Shown here piece by piece: positions 45,997-55,251 of a DNA stretch of 63,154 nt (positions are counted from its first letter, which is position 1; every line of letters begins with the position of its first letter). Under the pieces are notes generated by a model that did not search any database, was not told where the DNA came from, and saw only the letters and a program-made list of their open reading frames with translations. Source of the stretch: an uncultured Blautia sp. (GTDB lineage: Bacteria; Bacillota; Clostridia; Lachnospirales; Lachnospiraceae); contig CAKRRX010000002.1 of assembly GCA_934394595.1 (NCBI GenBank), forward strand, positions 1 through 63,154, in the 5' to 3' direction. A program made the translations under genes and the position numbers.

Positions 45997-46037
45997 CCGA
46001 TTGTAAGGGTATCCCTTTATCCAAACAGACTCTGAAA

Positions 46038-46925
46038 TCAGCGGGAAAGCCCAAGCAGTCTGGCTGTCTCGCGGATATAATCCGGTGTGGTACCGCAGCA
46101 GCCACCTACAATACCTGCCCCGGCATCAATGAGGGCTTTGATATGTCCTGCAAATTCCGGTGCTTTCATGGAATAGACTGCATTTCCTTTATCATCAATA
46201 AATGGCATTCCGGCATTTGGCTTGGCAATGACTGGAATGGAAACATTTTCCCGGATATTGCGGATGACAGAAACAAGCTGATCCGGGCCTACAGAGCAGT
46301 TGACACCTACGGCATCTGCACCTGCTGCTTCCAGAGAAACAGCTGCTTCAATGGCATTTCCACCGCTGAAGATACTGCCGTCTGCATCCACAGTCATAGT
46401 ACACATAATGGGAAGCTGGCATACAGTGGAAGCTGCATCTACTGCAGCGAGAGTTTCCTCAATATTGATCATGGTCTCTGCTACGATCAGATCTACTCCT
46501 GCATCAGCCAGATAACGGATCTGCTCCTGGTACGTTTCAAAGGCTTTCTCATAAGTCATTTCCCCGGCTGGGGCCATCATCTTCCCACTGGTAGTGATGT
46601 CTGCTGCCACATATACCTTGCGGGATGCTGCATCTGCTACTTCTCTGGAATAGGACACCAGAGTGTGATTGATCTCTTCAATGCGGTCTTCCAGACCATG
46701 CATGGTAAGACTGATACGATTTCCTCCAAAAGTAGGCGCATAGATGATATTGCTGCCTGCCTGGATGTAGGCTCTCTGAAGGGACTGGATCACATCTTTG
46801 TGAGAAAGCACCCATTCTTCGGTGCAGACGCCCTTGGGCATGCCTGCTGCCATCAGATTGGAACCGGTAGCTCCGTCCAAGAGAACAATGTTCTGTGTAA
46901 GTGTCTGAAAATCCTGTTTTGTCAT
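46038..46925 (-). CDS. Homocysteine S-methyltransferase family protein (295 aa)
   Basis: Zinc-dependent methyltransferase domain, as in the first module of MetH or in BhmT/MmuM. It has LLDGATGSNLMAAGMPKGVC, APTFGGNRISL, VAADITTSG, and the zinc-binding cysteines in AVGVNCSVGPDQL and GGCCGTTPDYIRETARLL. The single-domain length suggests either a stand-alone enzyme or one half of a split, cobalamin-dependent MetH. The long plus-strand frame opposite it is a shadow. The ATG at 46925 (GGGAGGAAATATCAA upstream) is chosen over the longer frame. The methyl donor cannot be told from the sequence. Confidence 0.88.
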   Translation of the reverse strand: MTKQDFQTLTQNIVLLDGATGSNLMAAGMPKGVCTEEWVLSHKDVIQSLQRAYIQAGSNIIYAPTFGGNRISLTMHGLEDRIEEINHTLVSYSREVADAASRKVYVAADITTSGKMMAPAGEMTYEKAFETYQEQIRYLADAGVDLIVAETMINIEETLAAVDAASTVCQLPIMCTMTVDADGSIFSGGNAIEAAVSLEAAGADAVGVNCSVGPDQLVSVIRNIRENVSIPVIAKPNAGMPFIDDKGNAVYSMKAPEFAGHIKALIDAGAGIVGGCCGTTPDYIRETARLLGLSR

Positions 46926-47030
46926 TTGATATTTCCTCCCTGGAACTGTGATACAGATAAAATCGTCATAGCCCCGCGTCCGCATCCTGGGAATTATAAC
47001 GTTTTACAAAAAATATTTAAAATCTTACAC

Positions 47031-47059
47031 ATTATAACACTATTTTGCTTGATTTTCCA
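47031..47059 (-). promoter_or_regulatory. Predicted promoter for the methyltransferase
   Basis: On the minus strand TGGAAA (47059-47054), 17 bases, TATAAT (47036-47031), about 105 bases before the start codon. Confidence 0.45.
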
Positions 47060-47115
47060 GTTGCCAGCGTATAAAATAGGATATGCTTTCAAAAGAAAAT
47101 TAAAGGAGTTAAAAG

Positions 47116-48783
47116 ATGAGTAGAAGGAGAAAAAGAAATGACTGGATCCCCGGTGCGGTGATCACCATCATTGTTATGGTATTGTCTGTTGTTTTTATGG
47201 GACTTCTGGCGATGACCAAGATGATCCCCACCGTCTATATGTTGATTATTGGTATGGGACTTGCCATACTTATCGCTATTATCTGGCTGCTTGTATGGCA
47301 TACCAGACATAAGGGGAGATTTATCGGAGGTACCATATTTGCCGTACTTCTAGTAGTGATCCTTGGATTTGGCGGATATTATATCAACAAGACAAGATCA
47401 GCCATCAGCGATATTTCCGGTGTGACCACAGAGGTGACACAGGTTGCTGTCTATGTAAGAAGTGATGATGCAGCAGATTCTGTAGATGCAACTTCCGGAT
47501 ATACCTTTGGTATTTTGGCATCTCTTGACCGTGAGAATACAGATGGCGCAGTGGAGCATCTGAAGAGTCAGTTTAATGCAGATGTGCCGACTACAGAATA
47601 TGCAGGCCTGACAGAACTGGCAGACGGACTTCTGAAAAATGAAGTTGGTGCCATTATCCTGAATGATGCTTATCTGGGTGTCCTTGAGGATATGGATGGA
47701 TATATGGACTTTGAGACAAAGGTAAAGCAGGTCGGATCTGTAGATGTGGAAAAGGAAATCGAGGCCAACAGTGCTTCTGAGCCGGTAGAGCCGATCACCA
47801 CAGCTAATGGAGGTAAGATTTATACTATTTACATCAGTGGTATTGATACTCGAGGCGATATGACAGCCAAGAGCCGAAGCGATGTAAATATTATTGCAAC
47901 TGTAAATACCGATACCCATGAGATCCTGCTGGTATCCACACCACGTGATTATTACGTTCCTCTTTCCATTTCAGGCGGAGTTCCGGATAAGCTGACACAT
48001 GCAGGTATCTATGGAATTGATGTATGTATGGATACTCTTGGTATGCTGTATGATACAGATATCAATTATTATTTCCGAATCAACTTCGGCGGCTTTGTGA
48101 AGGTAATTGATGCACTGGGCGGCATTACTGTAGATTCTGATTATGAGTTTGATTCACGGAATATCCTTGGTTATCACTTCAATAAGGGTGAGAACTATAT
48201 GAATGGTGAGCAGGCTCTTGTGTTTGCAAGAGAGCGTTATGCATTCCAGGAAGGTGACCGTCAGAGAGGTAAGAATCAGATGGCTGTGATCCGTGCCGTT
48301 GTAAATAAGGCACTTTCACCGGAAATCCTTACCAAATATTCTTCCCTTCTCTCCACTTTGGATGGATGCTTTGGAACCAATATCACCTATGAAGAGATTG
48401 CAGAGCTTCTTCAGGATCAGCTTGCAAATGGCGGAAACTGGACTATCGTTTCCTACAGTGTAGATGGTACCGGTGCTACAGAGAAACCATATTCCATGAG
48501 CCAGAAGGCTTACGTTATGGTGCCGGATTATAATACTGTAGACAAAGCAAAGAGCCTTATGGAAAAGGTTCGCAATGGTGAGGTTGTTACCCAGGAAGAG
48601 GCTGATGCTTCTACCGGAACTACAGACAGAACCAATGAGGTTGCAGAACCAGGACCTGTTAATCAGGTTGCAACAGATGGAACCGCTGCAGACGGTACCA
48701 CAGCAACTGATGGAACCACCACAGATGGAACAGCAGCCACAGATGGCGCTGCTACTGCAGACAGCACTACAACAGCTGGCTGA
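47116..48783 (+). CDS. LytR-CpsA-Psr (LCP) family protein (555 aa)
   Basis: Probably attaches teichoic acid or capsule-type polymers to peptidoglycan. Three hydrophobic segments at about 10-31, 36-60 and 69-90 precede an extracellular part, one more than the single anchor usual in LCP proteins. The catalytic domain (about residues 235-440) has YISGIDTRGDMTAKSRSDVN, STPRDYYVPL, INFGGFVKVIDALGGI and FARERYAFQEGDRQRGKNQ, with the Asp and Arg residues that bind the pyrophosphate head group. The last 50 residues are a Thr/Asp/Gly/Ala tail (repeats of TDGT). AAAGGAGTTAAAAG precedes the ATG. The following gene makes lipid-linked sugars, a fitting neighbour. Confidence 0.92.
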   Translation: MSRRRKRNDWIPGAVITIIVMVLSVVFMGLLAMTKMIPTVYMLIIGMGLAILIAIIWLLVWHTRHKGRFIGGTIFAVLLVVILGFGGYYINKTRSAISDISGVTTEVTQVAVYVRSDDAADSVDATSGYTFGILASLDRENTDGAVEHLKSQFNADVPTTEYAGLTELADGLLKNEVGAIILNDAYLGVLEDMDGYMDFETKVKQVGSVDVEKEIEANSASEPVEPITTANGGKIYTIYISGIDTRGDMTAKSRSDVNIIATVNTDTHEILLVSTPRDYYVPLSISGGVPDKLTHAGIYGIDVCMDTLGMLYDTDINYYFRINFGGFVKVIDALGGITVDSDYEFDSRNILGYHFNKGENYMNGEQALVFARERYAFQEGDRQRGKNQMAVIRAVVNKALSPEILTKYSSLLSTLDGCFGTNITYEEIAELLQDQLANGGNWTIVSYSVDGTGATEKPYSMSQKAYVMVPDYNTVDKAKSLMEKVRNGEVVTQEEADASTGTTDRTNEVAEPGPVNQVATDGTAADGTTATDGTTTDGTAATDGAATADSTTTAG

Positions 48784-48806
48784 ATTAGATAATATTCGTT
48801 GTACTG

Positions 48807-48860
48807 AATACCGCTTGTCCACCTGGCAAAGCTCTGCCGGGTGGGCAGACGGTATTTTTT
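48807..48860 (+). terminator. Terminator after the LCP gene
   Basis: A long stem (ATACCGCTTGTCCACC..GGCA against TGCC..GGTGGGCAGACGGTAT) around AAGCTC, with two or three G-U or mismatched positions, followed by TTTTTT. Confidence 0.85.
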
Positions 48861-49023
48861 GTGTAATAGAGGCGTGCCCGGCAAGGTTCCTATTACATAA
48901 AAAATGCCAGGAAAATTTGGAAGCTATGGAAAAGTAGACGATGGCAATAAAAAAAGATTTCCTTATCCAAACCTTTGTGATATACTAAAGCGTGTTTGGA
49001 AGATGTTTTACCTGGAGGAAAGC

Positions 49024-50409
49024 ATGGAAAATCGCGAAAGATACAAGAGAATCATTATGTTCCTGGCATCAGCAGTGATTGTGGCCATTGAGACATTATT
49101 ATTTGCCTATATCTGGTATAGATTTTATGCACACCGGGATGTGATCGGCAGGAGATTCGTAAGAGGAAATCAGGTTGTAATTGGTCTGTATGTCCTGATG
49201 ATGTATTTCTTCTACAAAATATATGGTGGCTTTAAGGTGGGCTATTTAAGAGTATTTGAAGTGCTTTATTCTCAGATCCTTTCGGTACTCTGCGTGAACC
49301 TGATCACTTATCTGCAGCTGTGCCTGATCGGAAGATGGCGTCTTGGTGAGCATCTCGTCCCCATGCTTTTGATGACAGGAGCAGATCTTGTGATCGTTTT
49401 GATATGGGTTGTGGGCATGCGCTGGGTATACACCAGACTGTATCCACCCAGACAGATGCTGATGATCTATGGGAATCACAATCCCGGAGACTTAAGAGAT
49501 AAGCTGGAGACAAGAGAAGATAAATATGCGATTCGTGAGATGATACCGGTTTCTGTGGGACTTGATAAACTCAAGGAGAAAATTGACGGTTATTCTGCAG
49601 TGGTGATCGGAGACCTGCCATCTCATGAGCGGAATGTTCTTCTGAAATACTGTTTTGAGAAAGATATCCGTTGTTATTCAATCCCTAAGCTTTCTGATAT
49701 TTTGCTTCGAAATGCAGAAGATATCCATCTTTTTGATACCACGCTGCTTCTCTCCAGGAATTTGCGTTTGACTGCAGAGCAGTTGTTCTTAAAAAGACTG
49801 GTTGACATTGTTTTTTCCCTGCTTGGACTTGTGATCGCATCCCCATTTATGCTTCTGATCGCCATTGCCATCAAGCTTTATGACGGAGGCCCGGTTTTTT
49901 ATAAACAGCCCAGACTTACCAGGGATAAAAAGGTATTTATGATCTTGAAGTTTCGCAGTATGAAGATGGATTCAGAGGTAAAAGGCGCACAGCTGGCCAA
50001 AAAAGAGGACGACAGGATCACGCCGGTAGGCCGTGTGATACGCAGGATCCATTTTGATGAACTGCCCCAGATTATTAATATTCTCAAAGGGGATATGTCT
50101 TTGGTTGGCCCAAGACCGGAAAGACCGGAGATCGCAGCCCTTTACAGCGAGAGAATACCGGAATTTGATTACCGCCTGAAGGTGAAAGCCGGACTTACCG
50201 GTTATGCCCAGGTTTATGGTAAATACAACACGACACCTTATGATAAGCTGAAACTGGATCTCACTTATATCGAGACCTATTCTCTCTGGCTGGATCTGAA
50301 GCTTCTCATGCTCACTTTCAAGATTCTTTTTCAGAAGGAAAGTACGGAAGGAGTGGAGTCATGGCAGAAGACGGCAGGACAGGAAAGGGAGAGCGAGGAT
50401 CAAAAGTAG
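49024..50409 (+). CDS. Undecaprenyl-phosphate sugar phosphotransferase (461 aa)
   Basis: Initiates extracellular polysaccharide synthesis by loading a sugar-1-phosphate onto the lipid carrier. Four hydrophobic segments occur in about residues 10-140, then a CoA-binding-like domain, a fifth segment near KRLVDIVFSLLGLVIASPFM, and the catalytic sugar-transferase domain: GGPVFYKQPRLTRDKKVFMI, KFRSMKMDSE, RIHFDELPQIINILKGDMS, VGPRPERPEI. The ATG at 49024 has CTGGAGGAAAGC upstream; the longer frame from 48904 is not used. It lacks neighbouring glycosyltransferases, so the polymer is built from genes elsewhere. glmS follows after 53 bases. Confidence 0.88.
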   Translation: MENRERYKRIIMFLASAVIVAIETLLFAYIWYRFYAHRDVIGRRFVRGNQVVIGLYVLMMYFFYKIYGGFKVGYLRVFEVLYSQILSVLCVNLITYLQLCLIGRWRLGEHLVPMLLMTGADLVIVLIWVVGMRWVYTRLYPPRQMLMIYGNHNPGDLRDKLETREDKYAIREMIPVSVGLDKLKEKIDGYSAVVIGDLPSHERNVLLKYCFEKDIRCYSIPKLSDILLRNAEDIHLFDTTLLLSRNLRLTAEQLFLKRLVDIVFSLLGLVIASPFMLLIAIAIKLYDGGPVFYKQPRLTRDKKVFMILKFRSMKMDSEVKGAQLAKKEDDRITPVGRVIRRIHFDELPQIINILKGDMSLVGPRPERPEIAALYSERIPEFDYRLKVKAGLTGYAQVYGKYNTTPYDKLKLDLTYIETYSLWLDLKLLMLTFKILFQKESTEGVESWQKTAGQERESEDQK

Positions 50410-50462
50410 ATCCTGTCTGAAATTTTCAGAGGAGAAAGGTTTTTTTAGCAGGAGGAAATTTT

Positions 50463-52301
50463 ATGTGTGGAATTGTAGGTTACGTAGGAGATGAACAGGC
50501 TGCACCGATTTTGCTTGCAGGACTTTCCAAGCTTGAGTACAGAGGATACGATTCAGCAGGAATCGCAGTGCGCAATGAAGTCACAGACAAGATTGCCATT
50601 GTCAAGGCAAAGGGACGTCTGAAGACTCTTATTGAGAAAACAGATGCAGGCTCTGCTGTTCCCGGAACATGTGGTATCGGACATACCCGCTGGGCGACTC
50701 ATGGAGAACCATCTGAAACAAATGCCCATCCCCATTGTACAGATGATAAATCTGTAGTTTTGGTACACAATGGTATCATTGAGAATTACCAGGAACTGAA
50801 ATCAAAGCTTCTTCGTTCCGGATACAGCTTCTATTCTCAGACTGATACAGAAGTTGCCGTAAAGCTGGTAGATTACTATTACAAGAAGACAGGAACTCCG
50901 CTGGAGGCTATTTCAAGAGCAATGCTCCGTATCCGCGGTTCCTATGCTTTTGGTGTTATGTTTAAGGACTATCCGGGAAAGCTGTTTGCCGCACGTAAGG
51001 ACAGTCCGCTGATCATCGGACAGAAGAGTACAGGCAGCCTGATCGCTTCTGATGTGCCGGCGATCCTGGATCAGACCAGAAAAGTTTATTACATTGGAAA
51101 CCTTGAAATTGCAGAGCTTTCCAGAGATGAGATCCATTTCTACAATATTGACCGGGAAGAAATCGAAAAGGATGTAACAGAGATCCAGTGGGATGCAGCA
51201 GCTGCAGAAAAAGGCGGATATGAACATTTCATGTTAAAAGAGATCCATGAGCAGCCAAAGGCAGTCCAGGATACCATCGGAGCCTATGTAAAAGAGGGAA
51301 AGATCGACCTGTCCGAGACAGGGCTTACCGATGAGAAACTTGCTTCTGTAAAGAGAATCTATATTGTTGCCTGCGGTTCTGCTTATCACGTGGGAATGGT
51401 TGGCAAATATGTGATCGAATCCATGGCAAGAATTCCGGTTGAAGTGGATGTGGCCTCTGAATTCCGTTACAGAGACCCGATCCTTTCTGAGGACTCCATG
51501 GTTGTGATCATTTCCCAGTCCGGTGAGACTGCAGACAGTCTTGCAGCCCTTCGTCTTGCAAAGGAAAAAGGGGTTCCGGTGCTGAGCGTAGTCAATGTGG
51601 TTGGCTCCAGCATTGCAAGAGAGAGTGACTATACACTTTATACCTATGCTGGTCCTGAGATTTCTGTTGCCACCACAAAGGCGTACAGCACACAGCTGAT
51701 CGCCATGTATCTCATTGCGATTCAGAGTGCTTTTGTGCAGGGACGGCTGGAAGAGGAAAAATGCAGTGAACTGTTAGCTGAGATGGAGACTCTTCCAGGG
51801 AAGATCAAACGTGTTCTGGATGACAAGGAGCGTATTCAGTGGTTTGCAAGTAAATATGCAAATGCCCATGACATCTTTTTTATCGGACGTGGTATTGATT
51901 ATGCCATCAGTATGGAAGGCAGCCTGAAAATGAAAGAGATCAGCTACATCCATTCCGAGGCATATGCAGCAGGTGAGCTGAAGCATGGAACCATCAGCCT
52001 TGTGGAGGATGGAACCCTTGTAGTTGGAGTGATGACACAGAAGGATCTCTTTGAAAAGACTCTGAGCAACATGGTAGAGGTAAAGAGCCGTGGGGCATAT
52101 CTGATGGGACTTACCAGCTATGGAAATTACAGTATCGAAGATACTGCAGATTTTTCTGTATATGTGCCGAAGACAGCAAGCTACTTTACCACCAGCCTTG
52201 CAGTGGTACCGCTGCAGCTGATGGGATACTATGTAAGTGTGGCAAAGGGTCTGGATGTGGACAAGCCTAGAAACCTTGCAAAATCAGTAACTGTTGAATA
52301 A
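50463..52301 (+). CDS. glmS: Glucosamine-6-phosphate synthase, glutamine-hydrolysing (612 aa)
   Basis: Makes glucosamine-6-phosphate from fructose-6-phosphate and glutamine, feeding peptidoglycan and polysaccharide synthesis. After Met removal the N-terminal Cys is the glutaminase nucleophile (CGIVGYVGDEQAAPILL), with GIGHTRWATHGEPSETNAHP. Two SIS isomerase domains follow (ACGSAYHVGMVGKYVIES, ISQSGETADSLAALRLAKEK), and the C-terminus is KPRNLAKSVTVE as in the family. AGCAGGAGGAAATTTT precedes the ATG. The 53-base gap upstream is too short for a glmS ribozyme. Confidence 0.98.
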   Translation: MCGIVGYVGDEQAAPILLAGLSKLEYRGYDSAGIAVRNEVTDKIAIVKAKGRLKTLIEKTDAGSAVPGTCGIGHTRWATHGEPSETNAHPHCTDDKSVVLVHNGIIENYQELKSKLLRSGYSFYSQTDTEVAVKLVDYYYKKTGTPLEAISRAMLRIRGSYAFGVMFKDYPGKLFAARKDSPLIIGQKSTGSLIASDVPAILDQTRKVYYIGNLEIAELSRDEIHFYNIDREEIEKDVTEIQWDAAAAEKGGYEHFMLKEIHEQPKAVQDTIGAYVKEGKIDLSETGLTDEKLASVKRIYIVACGSAYHVGMVGKYVIESMARIPVEVDVASEFRYRDPILSEDSMVVIISQSGETADSLAALRLAKEKGVPVLSVVNVVGSSIARESDYTLYTYAGPEISVATTKAYSTQLIAMYLIAIQSAFVQGRLEEEKCSELLAEMETLPGKIKRVLDDKERIQWFASKYANAHDIFFIGRGIDYAISMEGSLKMKEISYIHSEAYAAGELKHGTISLVEDGTLVVGVMTQKDLFEKTLSNMVEVKSRGAYLMGLTSYGNYSIEDTADFSVYVPKTASYFTTSLAVVPLQLMGYYVSVAKGLDVDKPRNLAKSVTVE

Positions 52302-52368
52302 ATAGCTGCTGTAAACGAAGAAAACAGTAATAATAAATGCGACTGTTTTGCAACAGTTAATTATCTTA

Positions 52369-52391
52369 CACGGAGGTCCTGTGCCTCCGTG
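52369..52391 (+). terminator. Hairpin after glmS
   Basis: CACGGAGG/CCTCCGTG, perfect 8-base stem with loop TCCTGTG. The downstream run (TTGTCCGTTT) is a weak T-tract, so termination may be partial and selB may receive read-through. Confidence 0.55.
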
Positions 52392-52445
52392 TTGTCCGTT
52401 TCATGTGGTAAAGAAAACACGCTCTAGGACAGTGGAGTCTTGAAA

Positions 52446-54020
52446 ATGGAAAATAAAAGACATGTGATCATCGGTACAGCCGGGCATATCGACCATGGGA
52501 AAACCTGGCTGGTAAAAGCCCTTACCGGAACAGACACAGACCGGCTGGAGGAAGAAAAAAGAAGAGGAATCACCATAGAAAATGGATTTGCAGCTCTTAC
52601 TTTGCCGGATGGGGATACAGCTGGGATCATTGATGTGCCAGGTCATGAAAAGTTTATAAAGAATATGCTCGCAGGTGCAGGTGGAATAGACATTGCCATG
52701 CTTATAATCGCAGCAGATGAAGGGGTAATGCCCCAGACTATGGAGCATATGGAAATCCTGACTCTTCTTGGAATCCAAAAAGGTGTGGTTGTGATCACGA
52801 AAAGCGATCTTTCCCCTGCGGCCGGTCTTATGAAAGGCATTGAGGCTCTGGTGAAGGGAACCTTCCTGGAAAAGGCACCGGTTGTCAGGACCAGCGCCAG
52901 GCTGGGAACCGGAATAGGAGAATTGAAGGAGCTTTTGTTTTCGCTGTGCCAGGATCAAATGGCTGTGCCGTGGGGAGATTTCCGGTTATGTATTGACCGT
53001 GTTTTTTCCATGCAGGGCTTTGGAACTGTGGTGACAGGGACTTTGGCAGACGGTATACTGGCAGGGGAGATGGATGCAGCCTTGTATCCTTCCGGGCGTG
53101 CAGTGAAAATACGGCAGATCCAGGTGTATGGAAAAAAGACTGACCGGGCATATCCAGGACAGCGGGTTGCAGTAAATCTTTCCGGTATTTCTAAAGAAGA
53201 GATTTCAAGAGGTGAAGTTCTTGCAAAGGCAGGCACTGTAAAAAGTACCATGACAGCAGATATCCGGCTTCAGCTGCTAAAGTCCGGTCACCGCAGTCTG
53301 AAAAACGGAAGCAGGGTTCACCTGCATTGCGGTACGGCACAGGTGGTAAGCAGAGTCTGTTTTTCAGAGAGAAAAGTCTTAAACCCCGGAGATACGGCAA
53401 AGGCGCAGCTTCGTATGGAACAACCTGTAGTGCTGAAGGCAGGAGATCATTTTGTGATAAGATTTTATTCGCCCCTTGAGACTATAGGGGGAGGCGTGGT
53501 GCAGGATCCATATGCTGCCCGTGGAAGAAAAGCAAAATCTCTGGAATTGAAAAGACAATCCGGCCGGGGAGGCGCCAAATGTACAACAGATTCCGGTGAG
53601 GCGGTGTCCCGGATCCAGATGGAAGCACAGCTTCAGAAACTGTATCTGGAAGCAGGATTTACTTTGCCCCTTACCAGTGAAGTGAAGGAAAAGTTTGGAA
53701 AAAAGGCAGAATTTCCCCCTGTTTTCTTTTCTATGGTGCGAAGCAAAGTGCTGATGAAATATGATGAAACCCATTATATACACAGAAACTTTTGGCAAAA
53801 AGCCCTGGATATGGCAGTTGTGTTATATCAGGAAAAGGGACAAATCGTCACCGGGGAATTCCGGGACAAGCTTGAGATTTCCAGAAAATGTGCCATCACG
53901 CTGCTGGAGGGATTTGACAGAGAACATATTACCTCCATGAAAGATGGAACAAGAATACTCACCAGAAGTTATCTTTCTGGCGGGAACATATGGGAATCGA
54001 ACCCATCCGGGACGAAGTAA
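52446..54020 (+). CDS. selB: Selenocysteine-specific elongation factor SelB, short form (524 aa)
   Basis: Delivers Sec-tRNA to UGA codons marked by a SECIS element. The GTPase domain has [17 protein letters not shown], the switch [10 protein letters not shown], and TKSDL. EF-Tu-like domains II-III run to about residue 350. The C-terminal part (about 385-505) fits only two winged-helix domains, ending with [20 protein letters not shown] and [20 protein letters not shown] as in the SECIS-binding WH3-WH4. Known SelB proteins are about 610-640 residues with four such domains, so WH1-WH2 appear missing. The last 15 residues ([13 protein letters not shown] end) are encoded by the strand opposite tRNA-Sec. 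The ATG at 52446 has GGAG 8 bases upstream. selA and selD are not in the window. Confidence 0.9.
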   Translation: MENKRHVIIGTAGHIDHGKTWLVKALTGTDTDRLEEEKRRGITIENGFAALTLPDGDTAGIIDVPGHEKFIKNMLAGAGGIDIAMLIIAADEGVMPQTMEHMEILTLLGIQKGVVVITKSDLSPAAGLMKGIEALVKGTFLEKAPVVRTSARLGTGIGELKELLFSLCQDQMAVPWGDFRLCIDRVFSMQGFGTVVTGTLADGILAGEMDAALYPSGRAVKIRQIQVYGKKTDRAYPGQRVAVNLSGISKEEISRGEVLAKAGTVKSTMTADIRLQLLKSGHRSLKNGSRVHLHCGTAQVVSRVCFSERKVLNPGDTAKAQLRMEQPVVLKAGDHFVIRFYSPLETIGGGVVQDPYAARGRKAKSLELKRQSGRGGAKCTTDSGEAVSRIQMEAQLQKLYLEAGFTLPLTSEVKEKFGKKAEFPPVFFSMVRSKVLMKYDETHYIHRNFWQKALDMAVVLYQEKGQIVTGEFRDKLEISRKCAITLLEGFDREHITSMKDGTRILTRSYLSGGNIWESNPSGTK

Positions 54021-54074
54021 GCGCCCCACACTGGTTTTGAAGACCAGGAGACACACCGGCATCTATCTGCTCCC
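53978..54074 (-). tRNA. selC: tRNA-Sec (anticodon TCA)
   Basis: A 97-base tRNA on the minus strand. The anticodon stem CTGGT/ACCAG holds loop CTTCAAA with anticodon TCA. The acceptor starts GGGAGCAG and ends TGTTCCC-G-CCA, with CCA encoded. A long variable arm (GTGGGGCGCTTACTTCGTCCC region) and a T-loop GGTTCGATTCC are present. These are the marks of selenocysteine tRNA. It is convergent with selB and overlaps the selB coding region by 43 bases (53978-54020). Confidence 0.95.
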
Positions 54075-54080
54075 GAAGAG

Positions 54081-54109
54081 AGTATAGCGGAAAAAACAGT
54101 AGTTGGCAA
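54081..54109 (-). promoter_or_regulatory. Promoter of selC
   Basis: On the minus strand TTGCCA (54109-54104), 17 bases, TATACT (54086-54081), placing the start about at the tRNA 5' end. Confidence 0.7.
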
Positions 54110-54123
54110 GTGGGCATTCCCTA

Positions 54124-54153
54124 TTGACTTAATCATGGAAGATAAAGTAGAAT
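54124..54153 (+). promoter_or_regulatory. Predicted promoter for plsX
   Basis: TTGACT (54124-54129), 18 bases, TAGAAT (54148-54153), 66 bases before the plsX start. It is divergent from the selC promoter; the two -35 boxes are only about 15 bases apart. Confidence 0.55.
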
Positions 54154-54219
54154 AGAATTATTGCAGGTACAGATATATTAGTACATTACAGCATGAAATT
54201 ATCCCAAGAGGAGAGAAAT

Positions 54220-55248
54220 ATGGCAGAGACAGTGAGAGTTGTAGTAGATGCTATGGGCGGGGACAACGCACCGGCAGAGCCTGTGAAAGCAGCTGTGGAA
54301 GCTGTTACGGAAAGAGAAGACATCAAAGTGATCCTTACCGGCAGACAGGAAGTAATAGAGAATGAACTAAGCAAATTTCAGAATTATCCCAAAGAAAGAA
54401 TCCAGGTGGTAAATGCCACTGAAGTGATCGAGACAGCAGAAGCTCCTGTTATGGCAATCCGCAAGAAAAAGGATTCTTCCATTGTGGTAGGTCTGAACCT
54501 GGTGAAGAAGAAGGAGGCAGATGCATTTGTTTCTTCCGGAAGCTCCGGCGCTATTTTAGTAGGGGGACAGGTAATTGTAGGAAGGAGCAAAGGAGTGCTG
54601 CGTCCGCCCCTTGCGCCACTGATCCCTACCGAGAAAGGAGTTTCTCTTCTGATTGACTGTGGTGCAAATGTAGATGCCAGACCGGATCATCTGATACAGT
54701 TTGCAAAGATGGGGGCTATCTACATGGAAGATATAGTGGGAATTAAAAATCCCAAGGTTGCCATCGTAAATAACGGAGCAGAAGAAGAAAAAGGTAATGC
54801 TCTTGTAAAAGAGACGTTTCCCCTTTTGAAAGAATGTCCGGGAATCAATTTCATTGGAAGCATTGAGGCAAGAGATATCCCTTCCGGTTATGCTGATGTG
54901 ATCGTTTGCGAAGCCTTTGTGGGAAATGTGATTCTGAAGCTTTATGAGGGACTTGGAAGTACCTTCACGAAAATGCTCAAAAGCGGTCTGATGAAAGACA
55001 CCCGCAGCAAGATTGGAGCCCTTCTGGTGAAGCCAGCTGTCAAGGAAACCATGAAAGTCTTTGATGTCAGCGAATATGGCGGGGCACCGCTTTTGGGACT
55101 GAAAGGCCTTGTGGTGAAGACCCATGGAAGTGCAAAAGCAGTAGAAATCCGCCATGGGATTTTCCAGTGTGTCCAGTTCAGACAGCAGAAGATCAATGAG
55201 AAGATCGCAGCGCATATGCAGACAGAAAATGGGGAGAAAGAAGAATAA
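54220..55248 (+). CDS. plsX: Phosphate acyltransferase PlsX (342 aa)
   Basis: Converts acyl-ACP to acyl-phosphate, the first step of phospholipid synthesis in the PlsX/PlsY route. It opens VRVVVDAMGGDNAPAEPVKA and shows DAFVSSGSSGAILVGG, LLIDCGANVDARPDHLIQFA, GADEEKGN-like NNGAEEEKGN, and the C-terminal EYGGAPLLGLKGLVVKTHGS. The frame is open from 54193, but AAGAGGAGAG before the ATG at 54220 fixes the start. The usual follower acpP is missing; a repeat lies in its place. Confidence 0.96.
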   Translation: MAETVRVVVDAMGGDNAPAEPVKAAVEAVTEREDIKVILTGRQEVIENELSKFQNYPKERIQVVNATEVIETAEAPVMAIRKKKDSSIVVGLNLVKKKEADAFVSSGSSGAILVGGQVIVGRSKGVLRPPLAPLIPTEKGVSLLIDCGANVDARPDHLIQFAKMGAIYMEDIVGIKNPKVAIVNNGAEEEKGNALVKETFPLLKECPGINFIGSIEARDIPSGYADVIVCEAFVGNVILKLYEGLGSTFTKMLKSGLMKDTRSKIGALLVKPAVKETMKVFDVSEYGGAPLLGLKGLVVKTHGSAKAVEIRHGIFQCVQFRQQKINEKIAAHMQTENGEKEE

Positions 55249-55251
55249 TTC

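Noticed and set aside
45984..47123. A 379-codon plus-strand reading frame
   Set aside because: It lies opposite the homocysteine methyltransferase, which has clear zinc motifs and a good ribosome site. The plus-strand product is rich in Cys, His and Ile with no family resemblance, as expected of a shadow frame.
50410..50462. A glmS ribozyme upstream of glmS
   Set aside because: The intergenic gap is only 53 bases and lacks the ribozyme core; the 3' end of the upstream gene has no such fold either.
52446..54074. A selenoprotein gene with an in-frame UGA near selB/selC
   Set aside because: No frame with a conserved selenoprotein motif followed by TGA and a SECIS-like hairpin was recognised in the window, but a systematic search was not possible by eye.
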